DNA of 64,000 bases from Variovorax paradoxus (GCF_018614915.1 NZ_JAGGNU010000011.1:31406-95405); one strand, 5' to 3'. Shown: positions 39,769-50,208, numbered from the stretch's first letter. The notes: generated by a model not told the origin, from the letters alone. Made by a program: numbers and translations.

Positions 39769-40884
39769 TCAGGGCGGATAGATGGCGCCCAGCACGCGCG
39801 CGCCCCGGGCGCCGGTCACGCTGGCGAGATTGCCGGATTCGCCGCGCACCGTGCTGCGCGCGAGCCAGGCGAAGGCCGCCGCTTCGACTTGTTGGGGCGG
39901 CAGGCCGCGGTCGGAGGAGGAGACCACCTGCACGCCGGGCAGCAGCGCCTGCAGGCGGGCCAGGAGGTGGAGATTGAGCGCGCCCCCGCCGCAGACGATC
40001 AGCAACCGGCTGTCGGCGCCATGGCGCTGCAGATCTGCGGCGCAGACCGCGGCGGTCAGCTCGGCGAGGGTGGCCTGCACGTCGGCCGGCCCGGCCGCCA
40101 AGCTGCCCAGGTGCGAGGCCAGCCAGGTCGGATTGAACAGATCCCGTCCGGTGCTCTTGGGCGGCGCCTTGGCGAAGTAGGGCTCGGTGCGAAGGCGCGA
40201 GAGCAGCTCGGGCAGGACCTGGCCGCTGGCAGCCCATCGGCCGGCAAGGTCGAACGGCTGTCCGATGTGGCTCTGGCACCAGTGGTCGAGCAGCGCATTG
40301 CCAGGCCCGCAATCGAAGCCGAGCACGGTGCCGCTGCCGGCCGGCAGCAGGCTCAGATTGGAGATGCCGCCGATGTTCAGCACCGCGACGGCCTGGTCGT
40401 CGCGCGCGAACAGCGCCCGATGGAAGGCCGGCACCAGCGGCGCGCCCTGGCCTCCGGCTGCCAGGTCGCGGCTGCGGAAATCGGCGACCACCCGGATGCC
40501 CGTGAGCTCCGCGATCAGCGAGGGGTTGTTGATCTGAAGCGTGTAGCCGACTTCGTCGAATTCGCCCGGCCGGTGGCGCACGGTCTGGCCATGCGCACCG
40601 ATGGCCGTCACGGCTCCGGCCACGGTGCCGGTGTCGGCCAGCAGCTGCCGCACCACGTCCGCGTAGACCCTTGCGAGGCCATTGCCTGCCAGTGCGGCGC
40701 GGTGCAGCTCGTTGTCGCCGCCCGGTGCGTTGAGTGCCAGCAATTCGGCCCGCAGGGAAACTGGGAAGGCGGCGGTGGCGTGCGCCCGCACGGCGATGCG
40801 TCCATCCGATAAGTCGGCCAGGACGCCGTCGACGCCGTCAAGCGAAGTGCCGGACATCAGGCCGATGAAGAGCTCTTCAGCCAT
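39769..40884 (-). CDS. anmK: Anhydro-N-acetylmuramic acid kinase
   Basis: A 371-aa sugar kinase that phosphorylates and opens 1,6-anhydro-MurNAc released during peptidoglycan turnover. It begins with IGLMSGTSLDGVDGVL, the AnmK signature, and carries IGAHGQTVRHRPG, VLNIGGISNLSLLP and GFDCGPGNALLDHW. Its neighbour upstream on the same strand is an M23 peptidase, so the pair links wall cutting with recycling. Confidence 0.93.
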   Translation of the reverse strand: MAEELFIGLMSGTSLDGVDGVLADLSDGRIAVRAHATAAFPVSLRAELLALNAPGGDNELHRAALAGNGLARVYADVVRQLLADTGTVAGAVTAIGAHGQTVRHRPGEFDEVGYTLQINNPSLIAELTGIRVVADFRSRDLAAGGQGAPLVPAFHRALFARDDQAVAVLNIGGISNLSLLPAGSGTVLGFDCGPGNALLDHWCQSHIGQPFDLAGRWAASGQVLPELLSRLRTEPYFAKAPPKSTGRDLFNPTWLASHLGSLAAGPADVQATLAELTAAVCAADLQRHGADSRLLIVCGGGALNLHLLARLQALLPGVQVVSSSDRGLPPQQVEAAAFAWLARSTVRGESGNLASVTGARGARVLGAIYPP

Positions 40885-40904
40885 CGCCGGGAAGCGCGAA
40901 AGGC

Positions 40905-42254
40905 CTAGTCTGCGCTGGCCTGGACCACGGAGAAGGCTGCTGCCAGCTCGGTGCGTGTGGCCACGGCCAAGCGCTCGAAGGCCGGCCGCGCCGCCGCGGT
41001 GATCGGCGCGCCGCCTTCCTGCTGCGCGATGGTGGCGGGATCCTGGTATTCGCCGTTCACCCGGAACTCGAAGTGCAGGTGCGGGCCGGTGGCCCAGCCG
41101 GTGGAGCCGACTGCGCCCAGGGTCTGGCCCTGGCTCAGGCTCTGGCCGGCCTTGACGTCGATGCGGCTCAGATGCGCATAGGCCGTCTGCTGGTTGTTGC
41201 GGTGGTTCACGATCACGATGTTGCCGTAGCCGCTCTGCGTGCCCGCGAACTCCACCGTGCCGTCGCCCACGCTGCGCACCGCGGTGCCGGTGGGCGCGGC
41301 GTAGTCGATGCCGTTGTGCTGGCGCCAGCTGTTGAGGATGGGGTGCATGCGCATCGCGAAGCCGCTCGAGACGCGCGAGAACTCGACCGGCGAGCCCAGG
41401 TACGCGCGGCGCAGGCTGTCGCCGTTGGGGCGGTAGTAGCCGCCCTTCTGGCCAGCTTCCTGGAACCAGAGCGCCTGGTGCAGCTTGCCGTTGCTCTCGA
41501 ATTCGGCCGACAGCACGCGGCCGCTGCGCAGCGTCTGGCCGTCGGCGTCGAAGGTTTCGTAGACGACGGCGAAGCGATCGCCCTTGCGCAGCGAACGGAA
41601 ATCGACGTCGCTCGAGAAGATGTCGGCCAGCTGGCTCGCCACCGAATCGGGAATGCGTGCATCGTCGGTGGCCGCAAAGAGCGAGCTGCGAACGATGCCG
41701 CTGGCCAGCCGGCTGCCGGGGGTCAGCGCGTCGGTTTCAGTGCGTACCCGGAAGCCGGCGCCGATCTTTTCGACCACGAGGCGCTTGAAGCCGCCGTCGC
41801 CATCGGGAATCCAGCGGGCGCTGAGTTTCTGCAGGGCGTTTTCATGCGTGGCTTCGGCGGTCACGGTGCGGCCGGCGCGGCCGAGCAGCACCGTGCGGGC
41901 GTCGGCATTGCTGCGGATGAATGCGGCGGCAGCGTCGTCAGCGATGCCCAGCCGGCGCAGCAGCGCCTCGGCCGTGTCGCTGGAGCGCGTGATTTCGGTG
42001 CGGAACAGCGTGAAGCCATAGGTGTCGAGCGCTTCCACCTGGTCGGCGAAGGAGCGCGGCGTCACCGCTTCGAAAACCTGCTGGACCGGCAGCTCGGACG
42101 CGTCGGGCCCCAGGGAGGCGACGGCGAAGGCGCCACCGCCGGCGGACAGCAGCAGCGCGGCGATGGCCGCCGTGATCTGCCTGGGGTATGCCCGGAAAAT
42201 ATGGGCCACGCGGGAAGCAAGCGCCTCCTCGGCGGCAAGAATGCCGTTGATCAA
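40905..42254 (-). CDS. M23-family peptidoglycan endopeptidase
   Basis: A 449-aa protein with one N-terminal membrane anchor or uncleaved signal (ITAAIAALLLSAGGGAFAVA, about residues 27-46), a strand-rich middle region, and a C-terminal LytM/M23 domain. The zinc ligands are in RQHNGIDYAAPTG (HxxxD) and ATGPHLHFEFRVNG (HxH). It most likely cuts peptidoglycan cross-links. The apparent start is TTG 42254. It diverges from tyrS and precedes anmK by 20 bases. Confidence 0.88.
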   Translation of the reverse strand: MINGILAAEEALASRVAHIFRAYPRQITAAIAALLLSAGGGAFAVASLGPDASELPVQQVFEAVTPRSFADQVEALDTYGFTLFRTEITRSSDTAEALLRRLGIADDAAAAFIRSNADARTVLLGRAGRTVTAEATHENALQKLSARWIPDGDGGFKRLVVEKIGAGFRVRTETDALTPGSRLASGIVRSSLFAATDDARIPDSVASQLADIFSSDVDFRSLRKGDRFAVVYETFDADGQTLRSGRVLSAEFESNGKLHQALWFQEAGQKGGYYRPNGDSLRRAYLGSPVEFSRVSSGFAMRMHPILNSWRQHNGIDYAAPTGTAVRSVGDGTVEFAGTQSGYGNIVIVNHRNNQQTAYAHLSRIDVKAGQSLSQGQTLGAVGSTGWATGPHLHFEFRVNGEYQDPATIAQQEGGAPITAAARPAFERLAVATRTELAAAFSVVQASAD

Positions 42255-42411
42255 ACTTCGAATTTCCAGCTCAGGTTCAGCAAATCCGCGCTGCGGAGGC
42301 CGGTCGGACGGGCGGCAGGACGGTGCGGAAAAAAGCGCCGCTTAGAATCCGGCGCTTGAAAAGTCGGGCTGAGTATAGCTTCGGCCATAGTCAAATTAGC
42401 CAAAAAGCGCC

Positions 42412-43644
42412 ATGAACCCCGATTTTGTTACAACCGCAAACCTGTCCGATGGTGTAGGACGAGCCCTCGAAATTTCACTTCGTGGGGTCGACGAATTGCT
42501 GCCCCAGGACGAGTGGGTGCGCAAGCTCCAGCGCGCCGAGGCGACCGGAAAACCGCTGCGGATCAAGCTGGGCCTGGACCCGACGGCGCCCGACATCCAT
42601 ATCGGCCACACGGTGGTGCTCAACAAGATGCGCCAGCTGCAGGATTTGGGTCACACGGTGATCTTCCTGATCGGCGACTTCACCAGCACCATTGGCGACC
42701 CTTCGGGGCGCAACAGCACCCGGCCGCCGCTCACCCGCGAGCAGATCGAGGCCAACGCCCAGACCTACTACCGGCAAGCCAGCCTGGTGCTGGACCCCTC
42801 GAAGACCGAGATTCGCTACAACTCCGAGTGGAGCGACCCGCTGGGCGCGCGCGGGATGATCCAGTTGGCGGCCAAGTACACCGTGGCGCGGATGATGGAG
42901 CGCGAGGACTTCAGCAAGCGCTTCAAGGCCGGCCAGTCGATCTCGGTGCACGAGTTCCTGTACCCGCTGATGCAGGGCTACGACTCGGTGGCGCTCAAGT
43001 CCGACCTCGAACTGGGTGGGACCGACCAGAAATTCAACCTGCTCATGGGGCGGCATCTCCAGGAGGAGTACGGGCAGGAACCGCAGTGCATACTCACTAT
43101 GCCGCTGCTGGAGGGGCTTGACGGCATCGAGAAGATGTCGAAGAGCAAGAACAACTACATCGGCATCAGTGAGGATGCGAACACCATGTTCGCCAAGGTG
43201 CTGTCGATCTCCGACACGCTGATGTGGCGCTGGTACACCTTGCTGAGCTTCCGCTCGCTGGCCGAGATCGCGGCGCTCAGGGCCGAGGTCGAGGGCGGGC
43301 GCAATCCCAAGGATGCCAAGGTTGCGCTCGCCAAGGAGATCACGGCGCGTTTCCACAGCGTCGCGGCGGCGGGCGCAGCCGAGCAGGATTTCATCAACCG
43401 CAGCAAGGGCGGTGTGCCCGACCAGATTCCCGAGCTGGCGCTGCCGGGCGCGCCGCTGGGCATCGCCCAGGTGCTTAAGCAGGCGGGGCTGGCGGCCTCG
43501 ACTTCCGAAGGCAACCGGCTCATCGACGGTGGCGGCGTGCGGGTGGATTCCAGCGTGGTGAGCGACAAGGCACTCAAGCTGGCCGCGGGCAGCTATGTGG
43601 TGCAGGTCGGCAAGCGCAAGTTCGCGCGCATCACCTTGAGCTGA
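42412..43644 (+). CDS. tyrS: Tyrosyl-tRNA synthetase
   Basis: A 410-aa class I aminoacyl-tRNA synthetase. The HIGH motif is at residues 63-66 (HIGH) and KMSKS at 241-245. [17 protein letters not shown] and [14 protein letters not shown] are typical of the TyrZ-like branch, and an S4 domain ends the protein ([13 protein letters not shown]). It is transcribed away from the M23 peptidase. Confidence 0.95.
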   Translation: MNPDFVTTANLSDGVGRALEISLRGVDELLPQDEWVRKLQRAEATGKPLRIKLGLDPTAPDIHIGHTVVLNKMRQLQDLGHTVIFLIGDFTSTIGDPSGRNSTRPPLTREQIEANAQTYYRQASLVLDPSKTEIRYNSEWSDPLGARGMIQLAAKYTVARMMEREDFSKRFKAGQSISVHEFLYPLMQGYDSVALKSDLELGGTDQKFNLLMGRHLQEEYGQEPQCILTMPLLEGLDGIEKMSKSKNNYIGISEDANTMFAKVLSISDTLMWRWYTLLSFRSLAEIAALRAEVEGGRNPKDAKVALAKEITARFHSVAAAGAAEQDFINRSKGGVPDQIPELALPGAPLGIAQVLKQAGLAASTSEGNRLIDGGGVRVDSSVVSDKALKLAAGSYVVQVGKRKFARITLS

Positions 43645-43696
43645 GTCGACGCCGGCCCTCCGTGCGCCTCGATGTTCGCGCGACAATTGCCGAGAG

Positions 43697-43990
43697 CTAA
43701 CGTGGGGCCGGGGGCGGCAGCATCTCGAACAGCAGCTTGTACTCGGCCTGCACCCGCGCAGGATCGGCCTGCTCGACGACCGGGCCGCCGCGCGCCCTGG
43801 CCGTCGCCCGCTGATACGGCTTGGAGAGCGTTTCTTCCGAGTCGTTGTTGCTTCTGACGACCACGGCCGACGGACTGCCGTCGGCCTGCGGCAGCAGGAC
43901 GACCCGCGTCACCGGAGGCGCCGAACAGGCCGCGACCAGCCCAGCCGAGAGGACGGCAAGAACAGAGGAGAGAACGCGGCGCATGCTCAC
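43697..43990 (-). CDS. Small hypothetical lipoprotein
   Basis: A 97-aa lipoprotein with lipobox VAAC (C22). The mature part carries [20 protein letters not shown] followed by a helical stretch with [20 protein letters not shown]. The start is GTG 43990, overlapping the FecR-domain gene stop (GTGA), with ATG 43984 as alternative. Its fixed position behind a FecR-domain gene suggests that the two work together at the envelope. I recognise no further family. Confidence 0.68.
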   Translation of the reverse strand: MSMRRVLSSVLAVLSAGLVAACSAPPVTRVVLLPQADGSPSAVVVRSNNDSEETLSKPYQRATARARGGPVVEQADPARVQAEYKLLFEMLPPPAPR

Positions 43991-44475
43991 CGCTGTGCAT
44001 CCGCTTGCACGATGAAGTCCGCGCCACGGATGCCGATGGTGGCGGTCTGCGTCTCGACCCGCACGGCGTCGGGCTGGGTCTTGCCGATCAGGCCGGTCAC
44101 CATGCGCAGCGACCCGCGAATGAGCGAGACCAGCATGCCGCCGTCGCGGGTGGTCGAATCGAAATGGAACTGCTTGAGGTCGAGCCGCGACGAGGGCCCG
44201 ATCACCATCGTCGTGCCGTCGCGCAGGACCAGGCCGGCGGCCGAGTCGCTCCCCGTCACGATGCGGTCGATCGGTGCGATGGCATCGCCGGCGAAGGCAG
44301 GGCGTGCAGTCCCGTCGGTGGCCAGGAGCTCCACGGTGCCGCGCACGGATTTCAAGATGCCGGCGTGCTCCGCGGCCGGCGCCTGGGCCATCGCGCCGCC
44401 GCTGCCAAGCAGCAGGAGGCCGCTCAAGCTCACGGCAAGGCGATTTTTCACGAGCACTTTGCTATGCATCTTCAT
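43987..44475 (-). CDS. FecR-domain periplasmic protein
   Basis: A 162-aa exported protein with a signal peptide (core [20 protein letters not shown]) followed by a single FecR domain: [35 protein letters not shown], and the late [19 protein letters not shown]. Unlike TonB-linked FecR anti-sigma factors it has no anti-sigma head or TonB partner. The ATG has GGAG upstream. The downstream lipoprotein overlaps by four bases. Confidence 0.83.
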   Translation of the reverse strand: MKMHSKVLVKNRLAVSLSGLLLLGSGGAMAQAPAAEHAGILKSVRGTVELLATDGTARPAFAGDAIAPIDRIVTGSDSAAGLVLRDGTTMVIGPSSRLDLKQFHFDSTTRDGGMLVSLIRGSLRMVTGLIGKTQPDAVRVETQTATIGIRGADFIVQADAQR

Positions 44476-44554
44476 GTCTCCGGGATGGTACGCGAGGCTG
44501 GAGACGTCAGCCCTGCGCCGATAATTCGCCACCTTTCTGCGGCGCACGTCTCGT

Positions 44555-45502
44555 TTGTCCCCATCTTCCACCGATCGTTCCCCATCGCGTGCCGCGTGGA
44601 GCCCGCAGTTCTTGTTGCGCGCCTCGATCGCGGTGGCGCTGATCACGATCGTGCTCAAGGGCTCGGCCGGCTGGCTGACGAACTCGATGGGCCTGATCTC
44701 GGACGCCATGGAATCCTTCGTGAATCTGGCGAGCGCCATGTTCGCGCTCGCGATGGTCACGATTGCCGCACGGCCTGCCGACGAAGACCACCCCTACGGC
44801 CATCACAAGGCCGAGTATTTTTCCTCGGGCTTCGAAGGCATCCTGATCATCGGCGCGGCCATCGCCATCCTGTGGGCGGCCGTGGTGCGGCTGCTTTCGC
44901 CCCAGCCGCTCGAGCAACTGGGCTGGGGGCTGGCGCTGTCGATCCTCAGCTCGGGTTTCAACGCCGCGCTGGCCTTCGCGTTGTTCCGGGCGGCGCGCGT
45001 GCATCGCTCCATCGCGCTGGAAGCCGATGCGCGGCATCTGCTGACCGATGTCTGGACCTCGGCCGGCGTCGTCATCGGCATCGGCGCGGTCGGGCTGACC
45101 GGCTGGCTCTGGCTCGATCCGCTGCTGGCGATCGGCGTGGCGCTGAACATCGGCCGCGAGGGAGTGAGGCTCGTGTGGCGTTCGTCGCAGGGGCTGATGG
45201 ACGAGGCCCTCGACCCCGAATCCCAGGCGCTGCTCCATGCCACGCTGGAGTCCTTTGCCGCCAGCGTGCCCGAAGGCGCGCAGCTTCGCTTCGACGACAT
45301 CGCGACGCGCCGTGCCGGCCAGCGCCGCTTTGCCGACCTGCACATGCACGTGCCCGGAGACTGGTCGCTCGAGCGTGCGGCGGCCTTGCGCGATGCGCTC
45401 GAGCAGGCGCTGATGGATGCGGTGCCCGGCCTGCGCGTCACCATCCAGCTGCTGCCGCTCGGGATGGAAGCGCGCGCCACGCAGATCGAGGACGAATCGT
45501 GA
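44555..45502 (+). CDS. Cation diffusion facilitator (CDF) transporter
   Basis: A 315-aa inner-membrane metal exporter of the CDF family (Zn/Fe/Mn type). It has six hydrophobic segments and metal-site blocks [18 protein letters not shown] (TM2), [20 protein letters not shown], and [18 protein letters not shown] (TM5). A cytoplasmic C-terminal domain carries [19 protein letters not shown] 44555 is the most reasonable start, because no ATG or GTG precedes the conserved region. It overlaps dtd by four bases. Confidence 0.85.
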   Translation: MSPSSTDRSPSRAAWSPQFLLRASIAVALITIVLKGSAGWLTNSMGLISDAMESFVNLASAMFALAMVTIAARPADEDHPYGHHKAEYFSSGFEGILIIGAAIAILWAAVVRLLSPQPLEQLGWGLALSILSSGFNAALAFALFRAARVHRSIALEADARHLLTDVWTSAGVVIGIGAVGLTGWLWLDPLLAIGVALNIGREGVRLVWRSSQGLMDEALDPESQALLHATLESFAASVPEGAQLRFDDIATRRAGQRRFADLHMHVPGDWSLERAAALRDALEQALMDAVPGLRVTIQLLPLGMEARATQIEDES

Positions 45503-45942
45503 AGGCGCTGCTCCAGCGCGTGGCCGAGGCGCGCGTCGACATTGCGGGCCGGACTGTCGGCGCCATCGACGCCGGCCTGCTCGTGCTGCTCTGCGCGGAG
45601 CGCGGCGACGGCGATGCCTTGGCCGATCGCCTGCTCGCGAAGATCCTGAAGCTGCGCATCTTCGCGGACGAGGCAGGCAAGATGAACCGCAGCGTGCAGG
45701 ACGTCGGCGGCGGCCTGCTGGTGGTGAGCCAGTTCACGCTGGCGGCCGACGTGAGCGGCGGCAACCGCCCGAGCTTCACGCAGGCCGCAGCGCCCGACGA
45801 GGGGCGCCGGCTCTACGAGTACTTCGTCGCCCGGGCGCGCGCCGCGCACCCGGTAGTGGCCACCGGCGAGTTCGGCGCCGACATGCAGGTGCGGCTGGTG
45901 AACGACGGGCCGGTCACCATCCCGTTGCAGATCTCGCCCTGA
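45499..45942 (+). CDS. dtd: D-aminoacyl-tRNA deacylase
   Basis: A 147-aa editing enzyme that removes D-amino acids (and glycine from tRNA-Ala) from tRNA. The start [16 protein letters not shown], the catalytic block [19 protein letters not shown] and the Gly-cis-Pro motif [11 protein letters not shown] are all intact. GTG 45499 overlaps the CDF transporter stop, so the two are coupled. Confidence 0.94.
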   Translation: MKALLQRVAEARVDIAGRTVGAIDAGLLVLLCAERGDGDALADRLLAKILKLRIFADEAGKMNRSVQDVGGGLLVVSQFTLAADVSGGNRPSFTQAAAPDEGRRLYEYFVARARAAHPVVATGEFGADMQVRLVNDGPVTIPLQISP

Positions 45943-45945
45943 GCT

Positions 45946-46398
45946 TCAATACGGGTTCTTGATGCCGAGGCGCGCGAGGATCTCGATCTCGCGCGCCTCC
46001 ATCGCCTGGGCATCGGCCTCGCCGGTCTCGTGGTCCCAGCCCTGCGCATGCAGCGTGCCGTGCACCAGCAGGTGCGCATAGTGCGCGGCCAGCGTCTTGC
46101 GCTGTTCCTTCGCTTCGCGCGCGACCACCGGTGCGCAGAGCACCAGGTCGGCCATCACGATCGGGCTTTGCGCATAGTCGAAGGTCAGCACGTTGGTCGC
46201 GTAGTCCTTGCCGCGGAACTCGCGGTTGAGCTGCTGTCCCTCGTCGGCATCGACGATGCGCACGGTGATCTCGCCATCGGCATCGAGCGCATGGCGGATC
46301 CAGCGCGCGACCCGGTGGCGCGGCAGCGCGGTGCGGTGGCGCGCCGCGTCGCGAAAGCGCGCGAACTGCAGCGACAGCGACAAGGCGGCGAGCGCCAT
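45946..46398 (-). CDS. ybeY: Endoribonuclease YbeY
   Basis: A 150-aa metal-dependent RNase for rRNA maturation and ribosome quality control. The zinc motif HxxxHxxxxxH is in [15 protein letters not shown], with the preceding [20 protein letters not shown] also typical. I chose ATG 46398, directly after the phoH stop. The longer open frame upstream is phoH in another frame. Confidence 0.93.
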   Translation of the reverse strand: MALAALSLSLQFARFRDAARHRTALPRHRVARWIRHALDADGEITVRIVDADEGQQLNREFRGKDYATNVLTFDYAQSPIVMADLVLCAPVVAREAKEQRKTLAAHYAHLLVHGTLHAQGWDHETGEADAQAMEAREIEILARLGIKNPY

Positions 46399-46399
46399 C

Positions 46400-47347
46400 T
46401 CAGCGGCTCGCAGCGCGCTTGCGCGCACCGTCGTAGGCATCGATGATCCGCGCCACCAGCGGATGCCGCACCACGTCGGCGCTGGTGAAGTGCGTGATGG
46501 CGATGCCGTTGACGCGCCTGAGCACGCGTTCGGCATCGATCAGGCCGCTCAGCTGCTCCTTGGGCAGGTCGATCTGGCTCACGTCGCCGTTCACCACCGC
46601 CTTGGCGCCGAAGCCGATGCGCGTCAGGAACATCTTCATCTGCTCGGTCGTGGTGTTCTGCGCCTCGTCGAGGATCACGAAGGCATTGTTGAGCGTGCGG
46701 CCGCGCATGAAGGCGAGCGGTGCGATCTCCAGCGTGTTGCGCTCGAAGGCCTTCTGCACGCGATCGAAACCCATCAGATCGTAGAGCGCGTCGTACAAGG
46801 GCCGCAGGTAGGGGTCGACCTTCTGCGTCAGGTCGCCGGGCAGGAAGCCGAGCCGTTCGCCGGCTTCCACCGCGGGCCGCGTGAGCACGATGCGCTGCAC
46901 CGCGCTGCGCTCCAGCGCATCGACTGCGCAGGCCACCGCCAGATAGGTCTTGCCGGTGCCGGCCGGGCCGATGCCGATCGTGATGTCGTGGTTGGCGATG
47001 TTGTCGAGGTAGACGCTCTGGTTGGGCGTGCGCGCACGCAGGTCGGTGCGGCGCGTGGCCAGCGTCACGGCGCCGTCGTCGGCCTCGGTCATCGAACTGT
47101 CGCCCGCCACCGTGAGCTGCACCACGGCCGCATCGATCGGGCGTTGGGCGATCTCGTAGAGCGCCTGCAGCACCTCCATGGCGCGCTGTGCATTGACCTT
47201 GGGGCCGTCGATCTTGAACTGCTCGTGCCGGTGCGCGATCTTGACGTTGAGCGCCTCCTCGATACGCCGCAGGTGCGCGTCGAGCGGCCCGCAGAGGTGC
47301 CCCAGGCGCGTGTTGTTGGGCGGGGCGAAGGTGTGTCGCAGAATCAC
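46400..47347 (-). CDS. ybeZ: PhoH-like ATPase (YbeZ)
   Basis: A 315-aa PhoH-family NTPase, usually paired with YbeY in ribosome metabolism. Walker A is GPAGTGKT (residues 127-134), followed by [17 protein letters not shown] and the Walker [12 protein letters not shown]. An N-terminal KH-like region precedes the ATPase. It starts at GTG 47347 and is followed by ybeY after one base, as in many proteobacteria. Confidence 0.93.
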   Translation of the reverse strand: MILRHTFAPPNNTRLGHLCGPLDAHLRRIEEALNVKIAHRHEQFKIDGPKVNAQRAMEVLQALYEIAQRPIDAAVVQLTVAGDSSMTEADDGAVTLATRRTDLRARTPNQSVYLDNIANHDITIGIGPAGTGKTYLAVACAVDALERSAVQRIVLTRPAVEAGERLGFLPGDLTQKVDPYLRPLYDALYDLMGFDRVQKAFERNTLEIAPLAFMRGRTLNNAFVILDEAQNTTTEQMKMFLTRIGFGAKAVVNGDVSQIDLPKEQLSGLIDAERVLRRVNGIAITHFTSADVVRHPLVARIIDAYDGARKRAASR

Positions 47348-47379
47348 GCGGATTTCATTTCAAAGCGAGAAGGGCACCC

Positions 47380-47952
47380 ATGATAGGCAAACTCACCGGC
47401 ATCCTGGCCGAACGCAATCCGCCGCAGGTGGTGGTGGACTGCAACGGTGTCGGCTACGAGGTCGACGTGCCGATGAGCACCTTCTACAACCTGCCTTCCA
47501 CCGGCGAGCGTGTTTCGCTGCTCACGCATTTCGTGGTGCGCGAGGACGCGCAGGTGCTCTACGGCTTCGGCAGCGCCGAGGAGCGCGCGACCTTCCGCCA
47601 GCTCATCAAGATCTCGGGCGTCGGTCCGCGCATGGCGCTGGGCGTTCTCTCCGGCCTCAGCGTCGCCGAGCTCGCGCAGGCCATCACGCTGCAGGACGCG
47701 GGGCGGCTGGTCAAGATTCCCGGCATCGGAAAGAAGACCGCCGAGCGGCTGCTGCTCGAACTCAAGGGCAAGCTGGGTGCCGACATCGGCGCGCCCGCGC
47801 ATGCAGCGACCGACGCGCAGGCCGACATCCTGCAGGCCCTGGTGGCGCTGGGCTACAGCGACAAGGAGGCGGCGGCCGCGCTCAAGGCCTTGCCGAAGGA
47901 CGTGGCGGTGGGCGAGGGCATCAAGCTGGCGCTGAAGACGCTGGCGAAGTAG
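47380..47952 (+). CDS. ruvA: Holliday junction branch migration protein RuvA
   Basis: A 190-aa DNA-junction binding subunit. The OB domain starts [16 protein letters not shown]. Two helix-hairpin-helix motifs follow ([14 protein letters not shown] and [16 protein letters not shown]), then a C-terminal RuvB-binding helix bundle ([17 protein letters not shown]). Its partner ruvB lies 6.5 kb downstream, separated by a minus-strand lipid operon. Confidence 0.95.
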   Translation: MIGKLTGILAERNPPQVVVDCNGVGYEVDVPMSTFYNLPSTGERVSLLTHFVVREDAQVLYGFGSAEERATFRQLIKISGVGPRMALGVLSGLSVAELAQAITLQDAGRLVKIPGIGKKTAERLLLELKGKLGADIGAPAHAATDAQADILQALVALGYSDKEAAAALKALPKDVAVGEGIKLALKTLAK

Positions 47953-47955
47953 TCC

Positions 47956-47983
47956 TCCACGCCCTCAGGCGTGGATCTTCTCG
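47956..47983 (+). terminator. Possible ruvA terminator
   Basis: TCCACGCC-CTCA-GGCGTGGA followed by TCTTCTCG, directly after the ruvA stop. It overlaps the end of the convergent YdeI-like gene. The T content of the tail is modest. Confidence 0.5.
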
Positions 47984-48543
47984 TGGCGCGCCAGCATCGC
48001 CACGAACTGCGCGAGGCGGCGTTCGCGCGTCTCTGCTTTCTTGGCCGTCTGCAGCCGCCACAGGATCGCGTAGCGGTTGGCTGCATCCAGCGTCTCGAAG
48101 AAGGCGGCCGCCCTTCGGTCGCCATCGAGTGCGGCCTTCAGATCGGGCGGGACGGCGGCGCTGCGCGCGCCGTCGTATGCAGCCTCCCATCGGCCGTCCT
48201 TCTTCGCCCGGTCGATCTCGGCCTTGCCGGCCGGCTGCATGCGCTTCTCCTCGACGAGCTTCATGGCCTTGTCGCGGTTGATCTTCGACCAGACGCTCCG
48301 GGCCGATCTCGGCGTGAAGCGCTGCAGCCAGAAGCTGTCGTCCTCCGCCTTCTTCTGGCCGTCGATCCAGCCCTGGCAAAGCGCTTCCTCGAGCGCTTCG
48401 GCATAGCTCACCGAGCGCTCGCCGCTGTCCTTCTTCGCGAGCCTCAGCCACACGCCCGGCGACTTCGCATGATGGGCGGCGAGCCACTTCCTCCATTGCG
48501 CCGCAGTCTCGAAGAACAGTGGCGTCTGTTCGGATGGCGTCAT
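47965..48543 (-). CDS. YdeI/OmpD-associated family protein (DUF1905-like)
   Basis: A 192-aa protein with the YdeI pattern: FFETAAQWRKWLAAHH near the start, GVWLRLAKKDSGERSVSYAEALEEALCQGW (listed here as two adjoining blocks, GVWLRLAKKDSG and VSYAEALEEALCQGW), then DDSFWLQRFTPRSARSVWSK. The C-terminal half has the bacteriocin-protection-like segment with DLKAALDGDRRAAAFFETL. Function is unknown. The ATG overlaps the stop of the CdsA-like gene (ATGA), so it may be the last member of the lipid operon. Confidence 0.82.
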   Translation of the reverse strand: MTPSEQTPLFFETAAQWRKWLAAHHAKSPGVWLRLAKKDSGERSVSYAEALEEALCQGWIDGQKKAEDDSFWLQRFTPRSARSVWSKINRDKAMKLVEEKRMQPAGKAEIDRAKKDGRWEAAYDGARSAAVPPDLKAALDGDRRAAAFFETLDAANRYAILWRLQTAKKAETRERRLAQFVAMLARHEKIHA

Positions 48544-49493
48544 GGAACCCACCAGTAGCGCAGGGCATGGAAATAGATCGGCGCCGCGAAGATCACCGAA
48601 TCCAGCCGGTCGAGCATGCCGCCGTGGCCCTCGATCATGGTGCCCCAGTCCTTGACCCCGCGGTCGCGCTTGATGGCCGACATCACCAGCCCGCCGAAGA
48701 AGCCCATCACACAGATGGTCAGCGCCATCAGCGCCGCCTGCCAGGGGTTGAAGGGCGTGGCCCAGTAGAGCGCGGCGCCGAGTGCCGTGGCACTGGCGAC
48801 GCCGCCGACCAGGCCCTCCCAGGTCTTCGAGGGCGAGAGCTCGGGCGCCACCTTGCGCCGGCCGAAGAGCTTGCCCCAGACGTACTGCAACACGTCGCTG
48901 CCCTGCACCACGATCACGAGGAAGGCGATCAGCAGCAGGTTGCGGCCTTCGAAGCCGGGGATCTGCAAGGTGAGCAGCGCCGGCACGTGGCTGATGCAGA
49001 ACACGCAGACCATCAACCCCCATTGCACCTTGGACGTGCGTTCGAGAAAGCGCTTGGTGTCGCCGCCGACGGCGGCGAGGATCGGCAGCACCAGGAAGGC
49101 GTAGACCGGAATGAAGATCGAATAGAGGCCGTACCACTCGATCCAGATCAGGAAGTACTGCACCGGCAGCGCGACGAAGAAGGCCAGCGCGATCGCATGG
49201 TGGTCGCCGCGCCGCGTGTAGGCCAGGCTCATGAACTCGCGCAGCGCGTAGAAGGAGATCAGGTAGAACATGACGATCACGCCGCCCTTGCCGAAGGCGA
49301 AGGCGATGCCGATCACCGCCACCATCACCCACCACGCATTGACGCGGGAGTTCAGGTTGTCGATCACCGAATGCGGCTGGCCCTGCGCGACGCGCCACTT
49401 CAGCAGCGCGCCGACCGCCGAGGCGAGGATCAGCACGCCGGCGACGCCGCCGAAGAGCGCGAGCGTGGTCTGGGTGGAGGCAGAGACGTTCAT
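48540..49493 (-). CDS. Phosphatidate cytidylyltransferase-like protein (CdsA/YnbB-like)
   Basis: A 317-aa polytopic membrane enzyme expected to make CDP-diacylglycerol or a related CDP-lipid from CTP. The CdsA signature is present near the C terminus, with SPSKTWEGLVGG and VKDWGTMIEGHGGMLDRLDS. About eight hydrophobic segments precede it. It lies in an operon with a CDP-alcohol phosphotransferase, an acyltransferase and a PAP2 phosphatase, matching E. coli YnbB in size. It is therefore likely a paralogue dedicated to this operon rather than the housekeeping cdsA. Confidence 0.88.
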   Translation of the reverse strand: MNVSASTQTTLALFGGVAGVLILASAVGALLKWRVAQGQPHSVIDNLNSRVNAWWVMVAVIGIAFAFGKGGVIVMFYLISFYALREFMSLAYTRRGDHHAIALAFFVALPVQYFLIWIEWYGLYSIFIPVYAFLVLPILAAVGGDTKRFLERTSKVQWGLMVCVFCISHVPALLTLQIPGFEGRNLLLIAFLVIVVQGSDVLQYVWGKLFGRRKVAPELSPSKTWEGLVGGVASATALGAALYWATPFNPWQAALMALTICVMGFFGGLVMSAIKRDRGVKDWGTMIEGHGGMLDRLDSVIFAAPIYFHALRYWWVP

Positions 49494-50179
49494 GGCGACT
49501 GGACCTCTTCGGCACGGTCGTACTCGGGTCTGAGGTCGAGCATTGCCGCGCGCGCCCGCGCAATGAACGCATTCTTGTCCTCGCCTTCTGCGAGACCGAT
49601 CGGCGCGCCGTAGCGCACGCTGCAGGCAAGCGGGATCGGCACCAGCGTGCCCTTGGGCAGCACGCGCTTCAGGTTCTCGATCCACACCGGCATCAGCCGC
49701 ACCTGCGGACAGGCGCGTGCCAGGTGATAGAGCCCGCTCTTGAGCGGCAGCAGCACGTCGTCGCCGATGTTGCGCGTGCCTTCGGGGAACATGATCAGCG
49801 AGTCGCCCGATCGCAGCGCCTCGGTCATCTGGTCGACCGGGTTGGCGGCTTCGCCGCCGGCAGCGCTGCCGTCGCGGCGGATCATCAGCGCGTTGAACAC
49901 GTCGCGCCCGATGAAGCGGCGCAGCGGCGAGGCGTCCCAGTAGTCCTGCCCCGCCACCGGGCGCGTGAGCGCGCGCAGGTCGGGCGGAAGCGTCGCCCAC
50001 AGCAGCACGAAGTCGCCATGGCTGGTGTGATTGGCGAAGTAGAGTGTCTGCTCGGCCTTGGGCGTGGTGCCGGCCCAGATGGCGCGCACGCCGGTCAGGA
50101 GCTTGGCGAAGACAACGATCAGCCAGGCTGTGATGACGGCCGCCGCGTTGCGCAGCCCGCCCGCGTCGGAAGAACTCAT
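49490..50179 (-). CDS. PlsC-type lysophospholipid acyltransferase
   Basis: A 229-aa membrane-associated acyltransferase. The HX4D motif is in ANHTSHGDFVLLW, and the second motif is MFPEGTRNIGDD. An N-terminal hydrophobic helix (AAAVITAWLIVVFAKLLTG) anchors it. It likely acylates a lysophosphatidate or similar lipid and so supplies phosphatidate to the adjacent CdsA-like enzyme. ATG 50179 is the start. The stop overlaps the CdsA-like ATG. Confidence 0.87.
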   Translation of the reverse strand: MSSSDAGGLRNAAAVITAWLIVVFAKLLTGVRAIWAGTTPKAEQTLYFANHTSHGDFVLLWATLPPDLRALTRPVAGQDYWDASPLRRFIGRDVFNALMIRRDGSAAGGEAANPVDQMTEALRSGDSLIMFPEGTRNIGDDVLLPLKSGLYHLARACPQVRLMPVWIENLKRVLPKGTLVPIPLACSVRYGAPIGLAEGEDKNAFIARARAAMLDLRPEYDRAEEVQSP

Positions 50180-50208
50180 GACGACTCCTTGGGGGTTCAT
50201 GCGAGTGC

